This document shows positions 46,306 to 55,307 of a DNA stretch of 64,000 nucleotides, piece by piece. The notes beneath the pieces were generated by a model. The model ran no database searches. It had not been told where the DNA came from and saw only the letters and a program-made list of their open reading frames with translations. Position 1 is the stretch's first letter; each line of letters starts with the position of its first letter. A program made the translations under genes and the position numbers. Source of the DNA: Trichomonas vaginalis G3 (Eukaryota; Parabasalia; Trichomonadida; Trichomonadidae); contig NC_067207.1 of the NCBI RefSeq assembly GCF_026262505.1, forward strand, positions 10,570,082 to 10,634,081, in the 5' to 3' direction.

Positions 46306-47061
46306 TCAATAGTTTGGAATCTCTTCAACTTCCCACTGCTTATTAACACATTTTTTCCAGAGCGGTTTATCATCCTTGGTCCATTTCTTAAATTTGTTGT
46401 AAACCTCTCTTGGAGTGTATGGTCGAACTCCAATTTTTGGATGAGCGCCATGTGGCATGTCATTGTATTTTTGCCTGAATTCTTCCAATTCCTGATTGAT
46501 GCTCTCAAATTCTGAAGACTTTGGAGCATTTTTGTCCAGTGATGGCCAGAGGCGTTCAATTTTGCCATTTTGACGTGGCATGTATGGAGCTGATTTTCTG
46601 ATTTGAATGTCATAAGTACTCAAAAATTTTGTGAACTCTCCCTCATTTTCTTTACCGTTATCTGACCAGAAACAGAAAGGTGCTCCATATTTTTGAACTG
46701 TTGCAATTGCCACTTTTGAAGTTTCTGTTGAACTTTTGTTACGAAGCAATTTCAATGCTAACAAATAACGACTTTTGTCATCAATTATTCCATAAACCGG
46801 TAAAGTTTCTGGTTCTTTCAAAAAATGAATATCCACATGCCAGATTGTATTTGGAAGAATTGCTTCATAATCCACATAATATGCTTTTGGATTACTTTTA
46901 TCTTTTTCTTTGTAAATTCCCAGAAATTTTGCTGCCTTAATAACTGCATTGTAACTGATTTGAAATTGTTTTGGATTCATATTGAGAGTCCAATACAATT
47001 TTTGAACCCCACATTTGTAATTTTCATAAGAATTCTGAACCTTCAAAATTAAATTTTGCAA
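46306..47061 (-). CDS. rve-type DDE transposase, catalytic part (IS481-like)
   Basis: 251 codons open from 47061, but the first codon is TTG, so the true start is probably upstream or at an internal ATG. Residues 10-50 form a helix-turn-helix (KCGVQKLYW, then ISYNAVIKAAKFLG). The rve core follows with the catalytic triad D77 (WHVDIHF), D134 (SDNGKEN) and E169 (NGKIERLW), 34 residues between the last two, the classic DD34E spacing. After that comes a basic C-terminal region. The triad is complete, so the catalytic part looks able to fold. A separate helix-turn-helix coding piece lies upstream at 47141-47347, cut off by a hairpin region with stop codons. Encoded in a plain DNA transposon, not in the Polinton: it is flanked by the transposon's ends. 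Confidence 0.8.
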   Translation of the reverse strand: MQNLILKVQNSYENYKCGVQKLYWTLNMNPKQFQISYNAVIKAAKFLGIYKEKDKSNPKAYYVDYEAILPNTIWHVDIHFLKEPETLPVYGIIDDKSRYLLALKLLRNKSSTETSKVAIATVQKYGAPFCFWSDNGKENEGEFTKFLSTYDIQIRKSAPYMPRQNGKIERLWPSLDKNAPKSSEFESINQELEEFRQKYNDMPHGAHPKIGVRPYTPREVYNKFKKWTKDDKPLWKKCVNKQWEVEEIPNY

Positions 47062-47126
47062 ATTACCTCAGACTTTTCAGAGGATTGAGTGGCAACTCAA
47101 TCCTCTGAAATAGTCTGTGGTAATTT
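47060..47126. repeat. Long hairpin inside the transposase gene
   Basis: Arms 47060-47090 and 47095-47126 with loop ggca; 31 bp stem with one mismatch and one bulge. It lies between the N-terminal and catalytic coding parts of the IS481-like transposase, in frame with neither part free of stops. The mirror copy has it at about 44170-44240. Possibly a small insertion, possibly a structural element that controls translation. Confidence 0.8.
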
Positions 47127-47140
47127 TTAGTCTCTACACT

Positions 47141-47347
47141 ATTTCAATATAAGCTCCATTTTTAAACAGTTTTTAAAAATCGAGCATTGAAAAGTGTGAT
47201 GAGACTCTGGAGTTAATTCCTCTTGTGGAGGACCACTTTTAATTTTTGGTGTACCACCGATTTCTTTGAATGCTTTTTTGAGAGTATTTCTTGAAATTTG
47301 TTTGAAAATTGTAACATTTTGATAAGAATATGGAACTTTTTCAAAAC
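47141..47347 (-). pseudogene. N-terminal helix-turn-helix part of the IS481-like transposase
   Basis: Minus-strand coding with SYQNVTIFKQISRNTLKKAF, a helix-turn-helix pattern, then GGTPKIKSGPP and a Glu/Pro stretch. In the mirror copy (43953-44159) the same piece reads for 68 codons from an ATG. It lies upstream of the catalytic part and is separated from it by the hairpin at 47060-47126 and stop codons. The two together have the domain order of an IS3/IS481-type transposase. Confidence 0.5.
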
Positions 47348-47673
47348 TGTTGCGTATGTTAACTCACCATAAGGATGTCAATTCGGAAAATTGTTTTCAT
47401 TTTAGGAGAATATAATTTTCCTTTTCGAAAATTTAAAAAGTGAGACGCGCAGGATTCGAACTTTTTAAAAGTTGATTTAAATATATTCTAGTGTGGATTC
47501 TAAGGATAATATTGTTGTAAACAGAAATTCATCAAAAGTGACACCTCAGAAAAGCTAAAATATTGAATTTTTGGAACTTTTGATAGAGCACGTTTTTAAA
47601 TATTAATTAAAGTAAATGTATATTTTGTAAAGATTCTTTTTAATAAAAAAATAAAATTTTGAAGAAGAACACA

Positions 47674-48597
47674 AAATCTTCTGAAAAATAATATCACATA
47701 AACTCATATTATTTTCTAATATATAAATATTTTATATAAAAATCAAATTCAATGATCTTAAAAGCGAAGGATAAACCTCAAAATTTACGAATATAATGAG
47801 TGGGAATATAATGCTTATCTATCATAAAACCATATGAAATATCAATTTTTGCTTTACGCCTAATTTTTGACGACAATTAGCAAAAATGTTAAATGTTAAC
47901 ACTCAGTCCATTTGAATATGAAAAATAAAATTGACTTTGATTAAAGGTTTTTATTTATCATGCAATTCTTCTTGCGACCAAAGATTTGAATAAAAGTTCA
48001 AAAAATAAGATAGCTTAAAAAATAATATACGGTAGTGTTTACTAATAGATGAATAGTATATAAATTCTATTAAAATGGATTTGATCCAAAAAAATATATA
48101 AAATTTGATCATAAATAAAATCGTTTTAAATTACTTCTTCATTTAAATTATAACAATTATTTTTGGTTTTATATTTTTTTGGATCAAATCCATTTTAATA
48201 GAATTTATATACTATTCATCTATTAGTAAACACTACCGTATATTATTTTTTAAGCTATCTTATTTTTTGAACTTTTATTCAAATCTTTGGTCGCAAGAAG
48301 AATTGCATGATAAATAAAAACATTTAATCAAAGTCAATTTTATTTTTCATATTCAAATGGACTGAGTGTTAACATTTAACATTTTTTGCTAATTGTCGTC
48401 AAAAATTAGGCGTAAAGCAAAAATTGATATTTCATATGGTTTTATGATAGATAAGCATTATATTCCCACTCATTATATTCGTAAATTTTGAGGTTTATCC
48501 TTCGCTTTTAAGATCATTGAATTTGATTTTTATATAAAATAGTTATATATTAGAAAATAATATGAGTTTATGTGATATTATTTTTCAGAAGATTTCA
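47674..48597. mobile_element. Foldback element 2, right-arm copy
   Basis: Mirror of 42694-43612: inverted arms of about 0.42 kb meeting near 48130, outer ends aatcttctgaaaaataat. The outer 24-bp inverted repeat stands at about 47519-47542 and 48731-48760. No coding. AT-rich throughout. Confidence 0.75.
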
Positions 48598-48599
48598 TT

Positions 48600-50411
48600 C
48601 TATATGCCTATGAAAAGTACTCTCAAAACCAACTTTTTCCTAATTATAATTAAATCTAGAATATTGTATTATGCTTAGTATTATTTCATTTTTCTCATTC
48701 AATTTAGAATTTACAAATGTCAAAAAATTGAGAGCTGTCACTTTTGATGAATTTCTGTTTATTACATTTAAAATAAGAATATACTAGTTTAGGTGGTATA
48801 ATTTTTTCGATAAATTTGAGAGCATGTACGTTTAGGACATCAAAAGTGTCAATTCGCTCAGCGAAAGCTGAGCTAGCTTCGTTCTCGAAAGAATAGGGAA
48901 GGAGTGAAAGAGAGTGATACAGATGTTGACACATTCATGTCATTTCAACAAATTTTGATCAAATTGAAATGCAATGAAATTCAATTCACTTCATATCCTT
49001 CAGTCAGTACATTGACATCCTTCTACATCACAATGATAACTCGTGCATCAATAGTTCTACAACTAACTCAGAAAAAACAAGATTTTTCCTTCCAGCTTAC
49101 AGCTTTTAAAAAGTTTCGATGATAAAAATCACTCTACTCTTGTTTATCGATATGTTGTGATAGTAGGTAAACGTATTCTTATCGATATTAATAAAAATAT
49201 TTTTACGAAAATCTGAACCAATTACAGAGTTATTCATAAAGTTTATGATAACTGTAATTACTTCATCTTTGTTTTATATTTGAATAAACAAAGGTAGTCT
49301 CACGAGAAAACTGACGGTAAAAATTCGATGAAACCAGGTGCATTGTATAGTACATATATGTGGTAAATAAATGTCGATTAGCTTTGTAAAAAATATCCCA
49401 CAGTTTTTGAGATCTTGAAAACGGCCATTCAAAAAGTCGAAAATTTTTCCGAGATGTTAATGGGCAAGACAGTTTTTCGACAAATAAATCGTAAACATGG
49501 GAATTAAAATAAGGCGTTATATTACATATATGGTAAAGAATATGGATGTGAAGAGTGTTAGTAGAATGGAAAGACTTTGAAATTGTAAAAAATTCATCTG
49601 GACTAAAAAATTATTTGATTATAAAAAACATATTATATATCAATTGCTATATAGAACTATCATAACAGATTTTGGAAAAGCTGCAAATCCCCAAGCTGGA
49701 GAATTCATTAAATACTAATTATTCAGCTTTTTATAGGAAAGGAAGGTAGTGTAGTGGATAGGAACACTATGCTCTTTTTGAATCTAAAAGGCAACTGTTC
49801 AAATCATAACATCTTTGTTTTTTTTTCTTATTCTGCCATTATTGTTTTTCCTTGTTATGATTCAAATTAAAAATATTTTAGTAAAGGTATTTTGGACATC
49901 ATTTTTTCACATTGTCTCAATGCAAATGTTTGAAAATTTTGTAGGCAATATGACAACTCTTTCAACATTTGTTCTCTTTTATTAACTCAAACAGATTTAG
50001 GATCTAATTTCATGCCTTCGAAGACATTTAAACCATCTTCAACATAATTTATTGACAAATTGATAACAATTACTCATGAATGTCGTAGATTTAATATCCT
50101 GTCACTCAGCAACAAATTCGGGTTCAATAACAAAGCTCAGTAAAAACTTTACAGAAATTCTCCAATTTATTTTAGTGTCTTTTTGCGTCATTACGGCTGC
50201 ATTTTCTTCTGCATCTGAACGCTGTGTTTGGAAGAAGACGAAATACAGAAACTTTCAACACAAGTAATCAGATTTTCTTGTCTTTCATGTTAAAATGCTT
50301 CATCTCGCTAGGTATACGTCATTTATTGGATGGATTGTTAGCTTTGTGTCCAAATAGCAAAAAAAAGTATTAATTTAAATTTCGCATTTTGCATAAGTAT
50401 ACGCTTTAATT
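48600..50411. other. Non-coding region between foldback elements, right arm
   Basis: Short open frames only, for example 48904-49122 and 50076-50267 on the plus strand (the latter hydrophobic, ILQFILVSFCVITAAF), without recognised relatives and not held open in the mirror copy. Contains the hairpin gctcagc-gaaa-gctgagc at 48856-48873, mirror of 42421-42438, and the tRNA-like sequence. Confidence 0.45.
49741..49810 (+). other. tRNA-like sequence
   Basis: An A-box-like tagtgtagtggatagg, a D-stem of four pairs (agtg/cact), an anticodon-like stem cttttt/aaaagg, then a B-box-like gttcaaatca and a T-rich run (gttttttttt at about 49820). Acceptor and T stems do not pair well, so this is more likely a tRNA relic or a tRNA-derived short element than a working gene. 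The mirror copy at 41495-41565 is the same. Confidence 0.3.
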
Positions 50412-51570
50412 TATATCAAAACAGATTTAGATAGCTTAAAACAATATAGTTTACTCATAAATACATCTTGATAATTCACTTCTTCAATTTTCATAATCTT
50501 ATATCCTGACCTATATCCTCTTATAAACCATATTTCTACTGAGATCTTCTTAAAGCATCTTTTTATCCCTATCTACGCCTCGAAACCCTATTTTTCCGGC
50601 GGAATATGAATCTTCGGGTCTCGCTGATTCGATTTCTGCAGTCAGATCGTAAAAATACCCACTACATAGCCTGATAATCTCAATTTAAGTTCCTTAATTT
50701 TTTTGAAAAAAAAATTAAAACTCCCTTATCAAACATCATGCTCATTTTTACGAATTTCATTTTTCCTTTAAGTTTAAAATATACGCTTTTTAGCATGTTT
50801 ATAATACATTTTCAATTTACTTTTTAGAATTGTTTATTTATATTTTGAACAATAATATTTATGAAAATTTATATAATTTACATTTACATTTTTTATTTTT
50901 GAATTGTTTATTTATATTTCCGTTTGAACAATAATATTTATTGAAAATTGTGAGAGAAACGGATATAATAAAAAACACCATACAACAAAATTCACTTTCC
51001 GGCATATTGGGCCGAAAAGGAGTGATCCGCGTAAGTATGAAAAAAAGTGAATTTTGTTGTATGGTGTTTTTTTATTATATCCGTTTCTCTCACAATTTTC
51101 AATAAATATTATTGTTCAAACGGAAATATAAATAAACAATTCAAAAATAAAAATGTAAATGTAAATTGAAAATGTATTATAAACATGCTAAAAAGCGTAT
51201 ATTTTAAACTTAAAGGAAAAATGAAATTCGTAAAAATGAGCATGATGTTTGATAAGGGAGTTTTAATTTTTTTTTTCAAAAAAATTAAGGAACTTAAATT
51301 GAGATTATCAGGCTATGTAGTGGTATTTTTACGATCTGACTGCAGAAATCGAATCAGCGAGACCCGAAGATTCATATTCCGCCGGAAAAATAGGGTTTCG
51401 AGGCGTAGATAGGGATAAAAAGATGCTTTAAGAAGATCTCAGTAGAAATATGGTTTATAAGAGGATATAGGTCAGGATATAAGATTATGAAAATTGAAGA
51501 AGTGAATTATCAAGATGTATTTATGAGTAAACTATATTGTTTTAAGCTATCTAAATCTGTTTTGATATAA
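50412..51570. mobile_element. Foldback element 1, right-arm copy
   Basis: Inverted arms of about 0.55 kb with outer ends tatatcaaaacagatt, around a 60-base centre (50990-51048) containing ccggcatattgggccg. The arm next to the transposase gene is intact; the other arm carries a partial internal duplication near 50820-50890. Flanks are gctttaat on one side and aacgaaaaag on the other, with no target duplication. Probably the terminal repeats of the adjacent P-like transposon brought head to head. Confidence 0.8.
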
Positions 51571-51627
51571 AACGAAAAAGAAATGCTTTAAGTGTTCGGC
51601 CACTTAATCATTTTCCCACAAATCATT

Positions 51628-52974
51628 ATGAACAGTGAGAAGATAGAAATTAATTTATCATGTGTAGATATTGCCACATTTAAGAAGCTTGAAAAGCTTA
51701 TTAAAGAAAAACTTCCTGGTGTTATTTATAATAATATCGCAGATTATCAAACAAGTCCCAATCAATCAAAACTATTACAAGAGAATACTATTAAATCAAT
51801 GATTGCAGCTTCCAAAAACCGTGCTCTAAGCTATCAAAGATCTCTGCAAATGAAAAAAATCAATGAACAAAGAAAAATACAAGATGGAACTGCAGACGAA
51901 TTAGAACAAGAAGCAGAAAAGGCAGATCTTGAAACTCTCAATGACAATGAAGATGATTCTGATGATCAAGATGAAGATGAAACAAATGGTGATGAATCCT
52001 TGAGTTTAAGCGAAATATTATTAGATGATTATACCCCATTATTTAAGTACCCTCCGTTTGCAGATAAATTAACGTGTGTTATCATTAATAACATGTTATA
52101 TAATTTAAATTTTCCAAACTCAAAGAGCCGACGATACTATGCGGAGACACTTCAATTTGCCTTTATGTTGTATTGCCAACAACCCTCAGAATATTTGTTG
52201 GCAAGACAGAAACTTATGTTGCCATCAAAAGCAACTCTATTTCGAGTCTTTGGTAAAGATATTGCAGCATGGAAGGAACTTTTGCTTTCAAAATCATCTT
52301 CACTCCCAGTATTCCTCAGATTCAGGGAATTATATCCATATACAGATGAGGAATTACGTGAACAATGCCATTTTTGCATTGGAATAGATGCAATCACAGG
52401 CAAATTATGGAAGAAGTCCGGCCATGACGATCAAATCGAGGACTTATTTGCATTATATTTGATGCCATTAGATTGCAAAGGTCCATCAATATGTTTGCAT
52501 ATAATACAACATACAAATGGTCTTGCATCTGGAATTATGAGTGAAATCTTGGATTACATTGCTACAGTTCAGAAAACACTGAATGTTCCAGTTTTTACAA
52601 CTGATGGTGACAAATCTTACGATTTTGTTTATCAGATATTCTTTCACCATTGGTACAGCCTAGTTACTGGCTTTGATGGATTAGTAGAAGTCCTTAAAAG
52701 TGCAAAATTCCAAGATCTTAAGATTATCTTCATCGCGGACGTCGTTCATATAGGCAAAAACCTCAGAACGTTATTAATTTTCCCCAATAAGTTAATCTTT
52801 TTGCAACCTTATGATCCAACGCTGCACGTCGATATTACAAAAATTAGATTATTTTCCAAACTTGGAGATGCAATTAACAACTGTGATAAGTCTACCACAC
52901 TCAATGACAAATATCCTGTAACAATCTTTAACGTTCAAACTGTCAAGGATATGCTAGATAATAATTGCAATTAA
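51628..52974 (+). CDS. P-element/THAP9-like DDE transposase (putative)
   Basis: 448 codons from the ATG at 51628, chosen because a TCATT initiator-like box ends directly before it; the frame is open upstream to 51592 but only with GTG. Parts: a Lys/Leu-rich N-terminal helix, a very acidic stretch (residues about 106-123, Asp/Glu/Asn), then a region with three acidic landmarks: CIGIDAITG (D254), TTDGDKSYDF (D326 or D328) and IADVVHIGKNLR (D371). The last fits the D-x-x-H-x-x-K-N-x-R motif of P-element-type transposases. The family's proteins are usually 700 residues or more and their last catalytic residue lies further on, so this one is probably cut short: Polinton B starts immediately after the stop codon. 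Its upstream neighbour is foldback element 1, whose arms may be this transposon's terminal repeats. It could also be an unrelated nuclease-like gene. Confidence 0.5.
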   Translation: MNSEKIEINLSCVDIATFKKLEKLIKEKLPGVIYNNIADYQTSPNQSKLLQENTIKSMIAASKNRALSYQRSLQMKKINEQRKIQDGTADELEQEAEKADLETLNDNEDDSDDQDEDETNGDESLSLSEILLDDYTPLFKYPPFADKLTCVIINNMLYNLNFPNSKSRRYYAETLQFAFMLYCQQPSEYLLARQKLMLPSKATLFRVFGKDIAAWKELLLSKSSSLPVFLRFRELYPYTDEELREQCHFCIGIDAITGKLWKKSGHDDQIEDLFALYLMPLDCKGPSICLHIIQHTNGLASGIMSEILDYIATVQKTLNVPVFTTDGDKSYDFVYQIFFHHWYSLVTGFDGLVEVLKSAKFQDLKIIFIADVVHIGKNLRTLLIFPNKLIFLQPYDPTLHVDITKIRLFSKLGDAINNCDKSTTLNDKYPVTIFNVQTVKDMLDNNCN

Positions 52975-53174
52975 TATACATATCATGCGTACTGAGGCAC
53001 TGCGCGCCTCCTTACCCATTATATGTGAATTTGACACTTTACGAAACCGTTAACGTATATTTTACAACACAAACGACAACACTAACTTAACCTTAAATAT
53101 TTACAAAGCCACCAACCACTTCACCTCACTAACGTTTTCACAAACGACTTCACTACTGTAAAAAATAAACGTTC

Positions 53175-53501
53175 TCACTTACAAAAGTATTGCAACTCTT
53201 CCCATTGCTGTGCTTCACACAATACTTCATATTCTTCAGTATCGCTGCTGTCGCTCCAATCGTCAGAGTCAAAGTCACTGTCAAAATAAATGTTAGTAAG
53301 TTTTGACAAAGCTAATGAAACACGTTTACCGTTTGTATCGTATGCTTGTATAAACTTTCCATTCTTCATTCCTTCATAAACGCTCAAACTAACTTTACCC
53401 TTTCTCCCTCGTATCTGATAGAATGTATTTTCACGAGGAACGAAGAACAAATTCTTGAACTCATGACCGTTGTAGTTTGTTATCTCAATAGTTTTCGTCA
53501 T
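53175..53501 (-). CDS. 108-residue protein with acidic Ser/Asp tail (Polinton B)
   Basis: First gene of the element. ATG at 53501. The N-terminal half reads like a small beta-rich domain (ENTFYQIRGRKGKVSL, then GKFIQAYDTNGKRVSL) with a repeated strand-turn pattern; the end is strongly acidic (FDSDFDSDDWSDSSDTEE), likely a phosphorylation target or a DNA-mimic tail. No family recognised. The upstream 95 bp hold an AT-rich block and, further up, the GGTGA hairpin cassette. The mirror copy at 37762-38088 shows the same tail. Looks whole. Confidence 0.65.
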   Translation of the reverse strand: MTKTIEITNYNGHEFKNLFFVPRENTFYQIRGRKGKVSLSVYEGMKNGKFIQAYDTNGKRVSLALSKLTNIYFDSDFDSDDWSDSSDTEEYEVLCEAQQWEELQYFCK

Positions 53502-53597
53502 TTATATAAAAATAAACTTAAAAATAATTTTAAAAATAAAATAAAAATTAATGATATCACCACCCTCACACGTATGAAAACATAGCACAAAAATAAA

Positions 53598-53647
53598 TTT
53601 AGGTGAAGTGGTGAGATCTCACCTCTTTTTTCACCTCTTTTTTCACC
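53598..53647. promoter_or_regulatory. GGTGA/TCACC hairpin cassette (Polinton B)
   Basis: Core is the perfect 14-base palindrome GGTGAGATCTCACC at 53610-53623, preceded by aggtgaagt and followed by two tcacctcttttt boxes. It stands between the stop of the 53657-54184 gene and the start of the 53175-53501 gene, both on the minus strand. It could serve as 3'-end signal of the first or as control site of the second. Same family as the units at 8331-8615. Confidence 0.6.
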
Positions 53648-53656
53648 CTGTTGAAT

Positions 53657-54184
53657 TCATTGCTTTATAACTCTCTTCCTTGGTTTCTTTTTAGTTGCTT
53701 TCTTCACGTCTGTCTCCAACTTGACTGTCTTTCTTCTTCGTCCATAATGATACCAATTACTTCCACCAGTCAATGGGTCAAATGGTCGTTCATAAGGGTT
53801 TCCATACATTCCATAAGGTCCGTATGGATAAACCGCTGGTGGAGAAGAAACATTTTCTTTAGTTCCATCGACTCTATTTAAATGCATTGTTTCACCTTTC
53901 ATCTGGTCATTAAAGTCTTTTGCGTGTTTTGCAAACTCATCGTCCTTTCCTAAAGCATTTTCTGACTCAGTCGCAACCAAATTGGATGCTTTATTTATGA
54001 GCCCTATTTTATTTAATCTTAACTTCTTTGCAACCCAGCCTCCAATCTTTCCTTTATTTGCATCTAATGTCTTTGAAACCCTTCCTCCACTCATTTTATT
54101 TACTGCGTCATAAGCTCCAAGTGCTTTTGCTCCAAATGCTAATGCTTTTGTTCCCATTGCGCCTAAAGCTGCCCAAGCTACCAT
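53657..54184 (-). CDS. Glycine-rich protein with basic tail (Polinton B)
   Basis: 175 residues, ATG at 54184 directly abutting the stop of the upstream gene (54185). The N-terminal 25 residues are Ala/Gly/Leu-rich and hydrophobic, like a membrane-active or amphipathic helix; the middle is helical; a Pro/Tyr/Gly segment (YPYGPYGMYG) follows; the tail is very basic (KKKPRKR). This mix recalls small virion-internal cement or membrane-lytic proteins of adenovirus-like viruses, but no homology can be claimed. Last gene of a three-gene minus-strand unit. Looks whole. Confidence 0.6.
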   Translation of the reverse strand: MVAWAALGAMGTKALAFGAKALGAYDAVNKMSGGRVSKTLDANKGKIGGWVAKKLRLNKIGLINKASNLVATESENALGKDDEFAKHAKDFNDQMKGETMHLNRVDGTKENVSSPPAVYPYGPYGMYGNPYERPFDPLTGGSNWYHYGRRRKTVKLETDVKKATKKKPRKRVIKQ

Positions 54185-54409
54185 TTACACCATATTAAAA
54201 TCATCTCTCTTCAATATTATCTCATAAAAGTTCTCGTTACTGGAGAAAGTCAATGAAACATAAGCGTTCTCACGGGCTTCGCCCTCACCGCTTTGCGGTC
54301 TATCTAACTTCTTTCTTATATCATCTATACGCTTCAAAATGTCTGAACAATTGCTAACATCTTCTACAACAGTTATTTCATCATGAATGACCTTCAAGAA
54401 CAAGCTCAT
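54185..54409 (-). CDS. 74-residue protein (Polinton B)
   Basis: ATG at 54409 overlaps the end of the upstream gene region with no gap, stop directly before the next ATG, so three genes are packed head to tail. The protein has an N-terminal strand (LFLKVIHDEITVVED), a helix (SDILKRIDDIRKKLD) and a C-terminal strand pair. Two small hairpins with three-base loops lie within its coding DNA at 54274-54284 and 54287-54299. Function unknown. Identical on the mirror arm. Confidence 0.65.
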   Translation of the reverse strand: MSLFLKVIHDEITVVEDVSNCSDILKRIDDIRKKLDRPQSGEGEARENAYVSLTFSSNENFYEIILKRDDFNMV

Positions 54410-55291
54410 TTAATATGCTATTAAAATCATTTCAATAATGAGTCCATCCTTTCCATCTTTAGGTAGCACAACATCTTTCATTGAAGAAGGTTCGACAAGT
54501 CTTATGTTAAACTTACTGACAAAGTTTGTTATACTATAATGCTTCGGCGGCGAATACATATAGTTTGAAAGACATAATATAGATTCTTCAGCAAATTCAC
54601 TTATACTGGATTTTATAACAATGTTCTCACGAGACCAAATGCCACCAATTGACAATCTTGTAAGCAATCCTGCTGAACCTTCAACTGTAAACGTCGATGG
54701 TAACATTCCACGAAGGTCATCTATTGACATCTTTGAGTCACTGAATTTAAAGATTTTCTTAAAGCAATCGTCATTATCTAACCATGCAATAGCTTTGAAG
54801 TTTTCATTCGAATAGACATCTGCTTCATTAAATGTAAATCCTGACTTCTTTGCAGAGACGACTTTAAAATCTATTGAGTTTGTTTCAAAATTATATGCTA
54901 TGGTAACTTCTGAAGGTAATGGATGTCCTTCCGCAGTAAGTTGTTCTCTCACTACCGTTTGAAGCTTTGTGTTAAAAACTTTCATGTCATCTCCTGTGTC
55001 TAGGTTCACATACACAGCAACAGGGAAACTATCTTGCTTCTTTGTTTCATCATTATATCTCAAAACATTAAAGTTCTTCAATAATATTGTTCTTCCTGCT
55101 GGAATACTTCGAACCTGTCTGATTTCAATAGCTTTCTCACCTCCTACATACTCTACCCAGTGTCTTGGATATTCATAAGTATACTGACTTTCTTGAATTT
55201 TGGTTGGTTTCATCATAACGTGTTCATAGTATATCTTTATACTCTTGTCAGTTAGACTCGGTGCTATGTTCTGAATATTTCTGACTTGCAT
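54410..55291 (-). CDS. Structural-type protein of 293 residues (Polinton B)
   Basis: Start taken at the ATG at 55291 (MQVRNIQNIA); the frame goes on to 55393 but without ATG and into the divergent ATPase gene. The protein is beta-rich with an Ile/Val-Asp alternation and no transmembrane segment: a Tyr-rich start, a Gly-Asp-Asp turn (LDTGDD), and a C-terminal DGKDGLIIEMILIAY strand. First gene of the minus-strand unit that also holds the 74- and 175-residue proteins. Length would fit a minor capsid or capsid-associated protein of the family. Tentative. Confidence 0.55.
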   Translation of the reverse strand: MQVRNIQNIAPSLTDKSIKIYYEHVMMKPTKIQESQYTYEYPRHWVEYVGGEKAIEIRQVRSIPAGRTILLKNFNVLRYNDETKKQDSFPVAVYVNLDTGDDMKVFNTKLQTVVREQLTAEGHPLPSEVTIAYNFETNSIDFKVVSAKKSGFTFNEADVYSNENFKAIAWLDNDDCFKKIFKFSDSKMSIDDLRGMLPSTFTVEGSAGLLTRLSIGGIWSRENIVIKSSISEFAEESILCLSNYMYSPPKHYSITNFVSKFNIRLVEPSSMKDVVLPKDGKDGLIIEMILIAY

Positions 55292-55307
55292 TTTTAATGG
55301 AGATAAA

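Larger units (their letters stand above)
46238..47550 (-). mobile_element. IS481-like eukaryotic DNA transposon, right-arm copy
   Basis: A transposon of about 1.3 kb. Its 3' end is tttattcataattttg at 46239, exactly where the two arms of the giant inverted repeat stop matching; its 5' side lies near 47520-47550. It carries a transposase in two parts with a 31-bp hairpin between them. No clear terminal inverted repeat or target duplication is visible. IS481-like elements with rve-type transposases are known from parabasalids. IS3EU/Ginger-type elements are the closest alternative. Confidence 0.65.

Noticed and set aside
46306-47061. Second Polinton integrase
   Set aside because: The rve-type protein is bounded by its own transposon ends and lacks Polinton neighbours; its sequence is unlike both Polinton integrases here.
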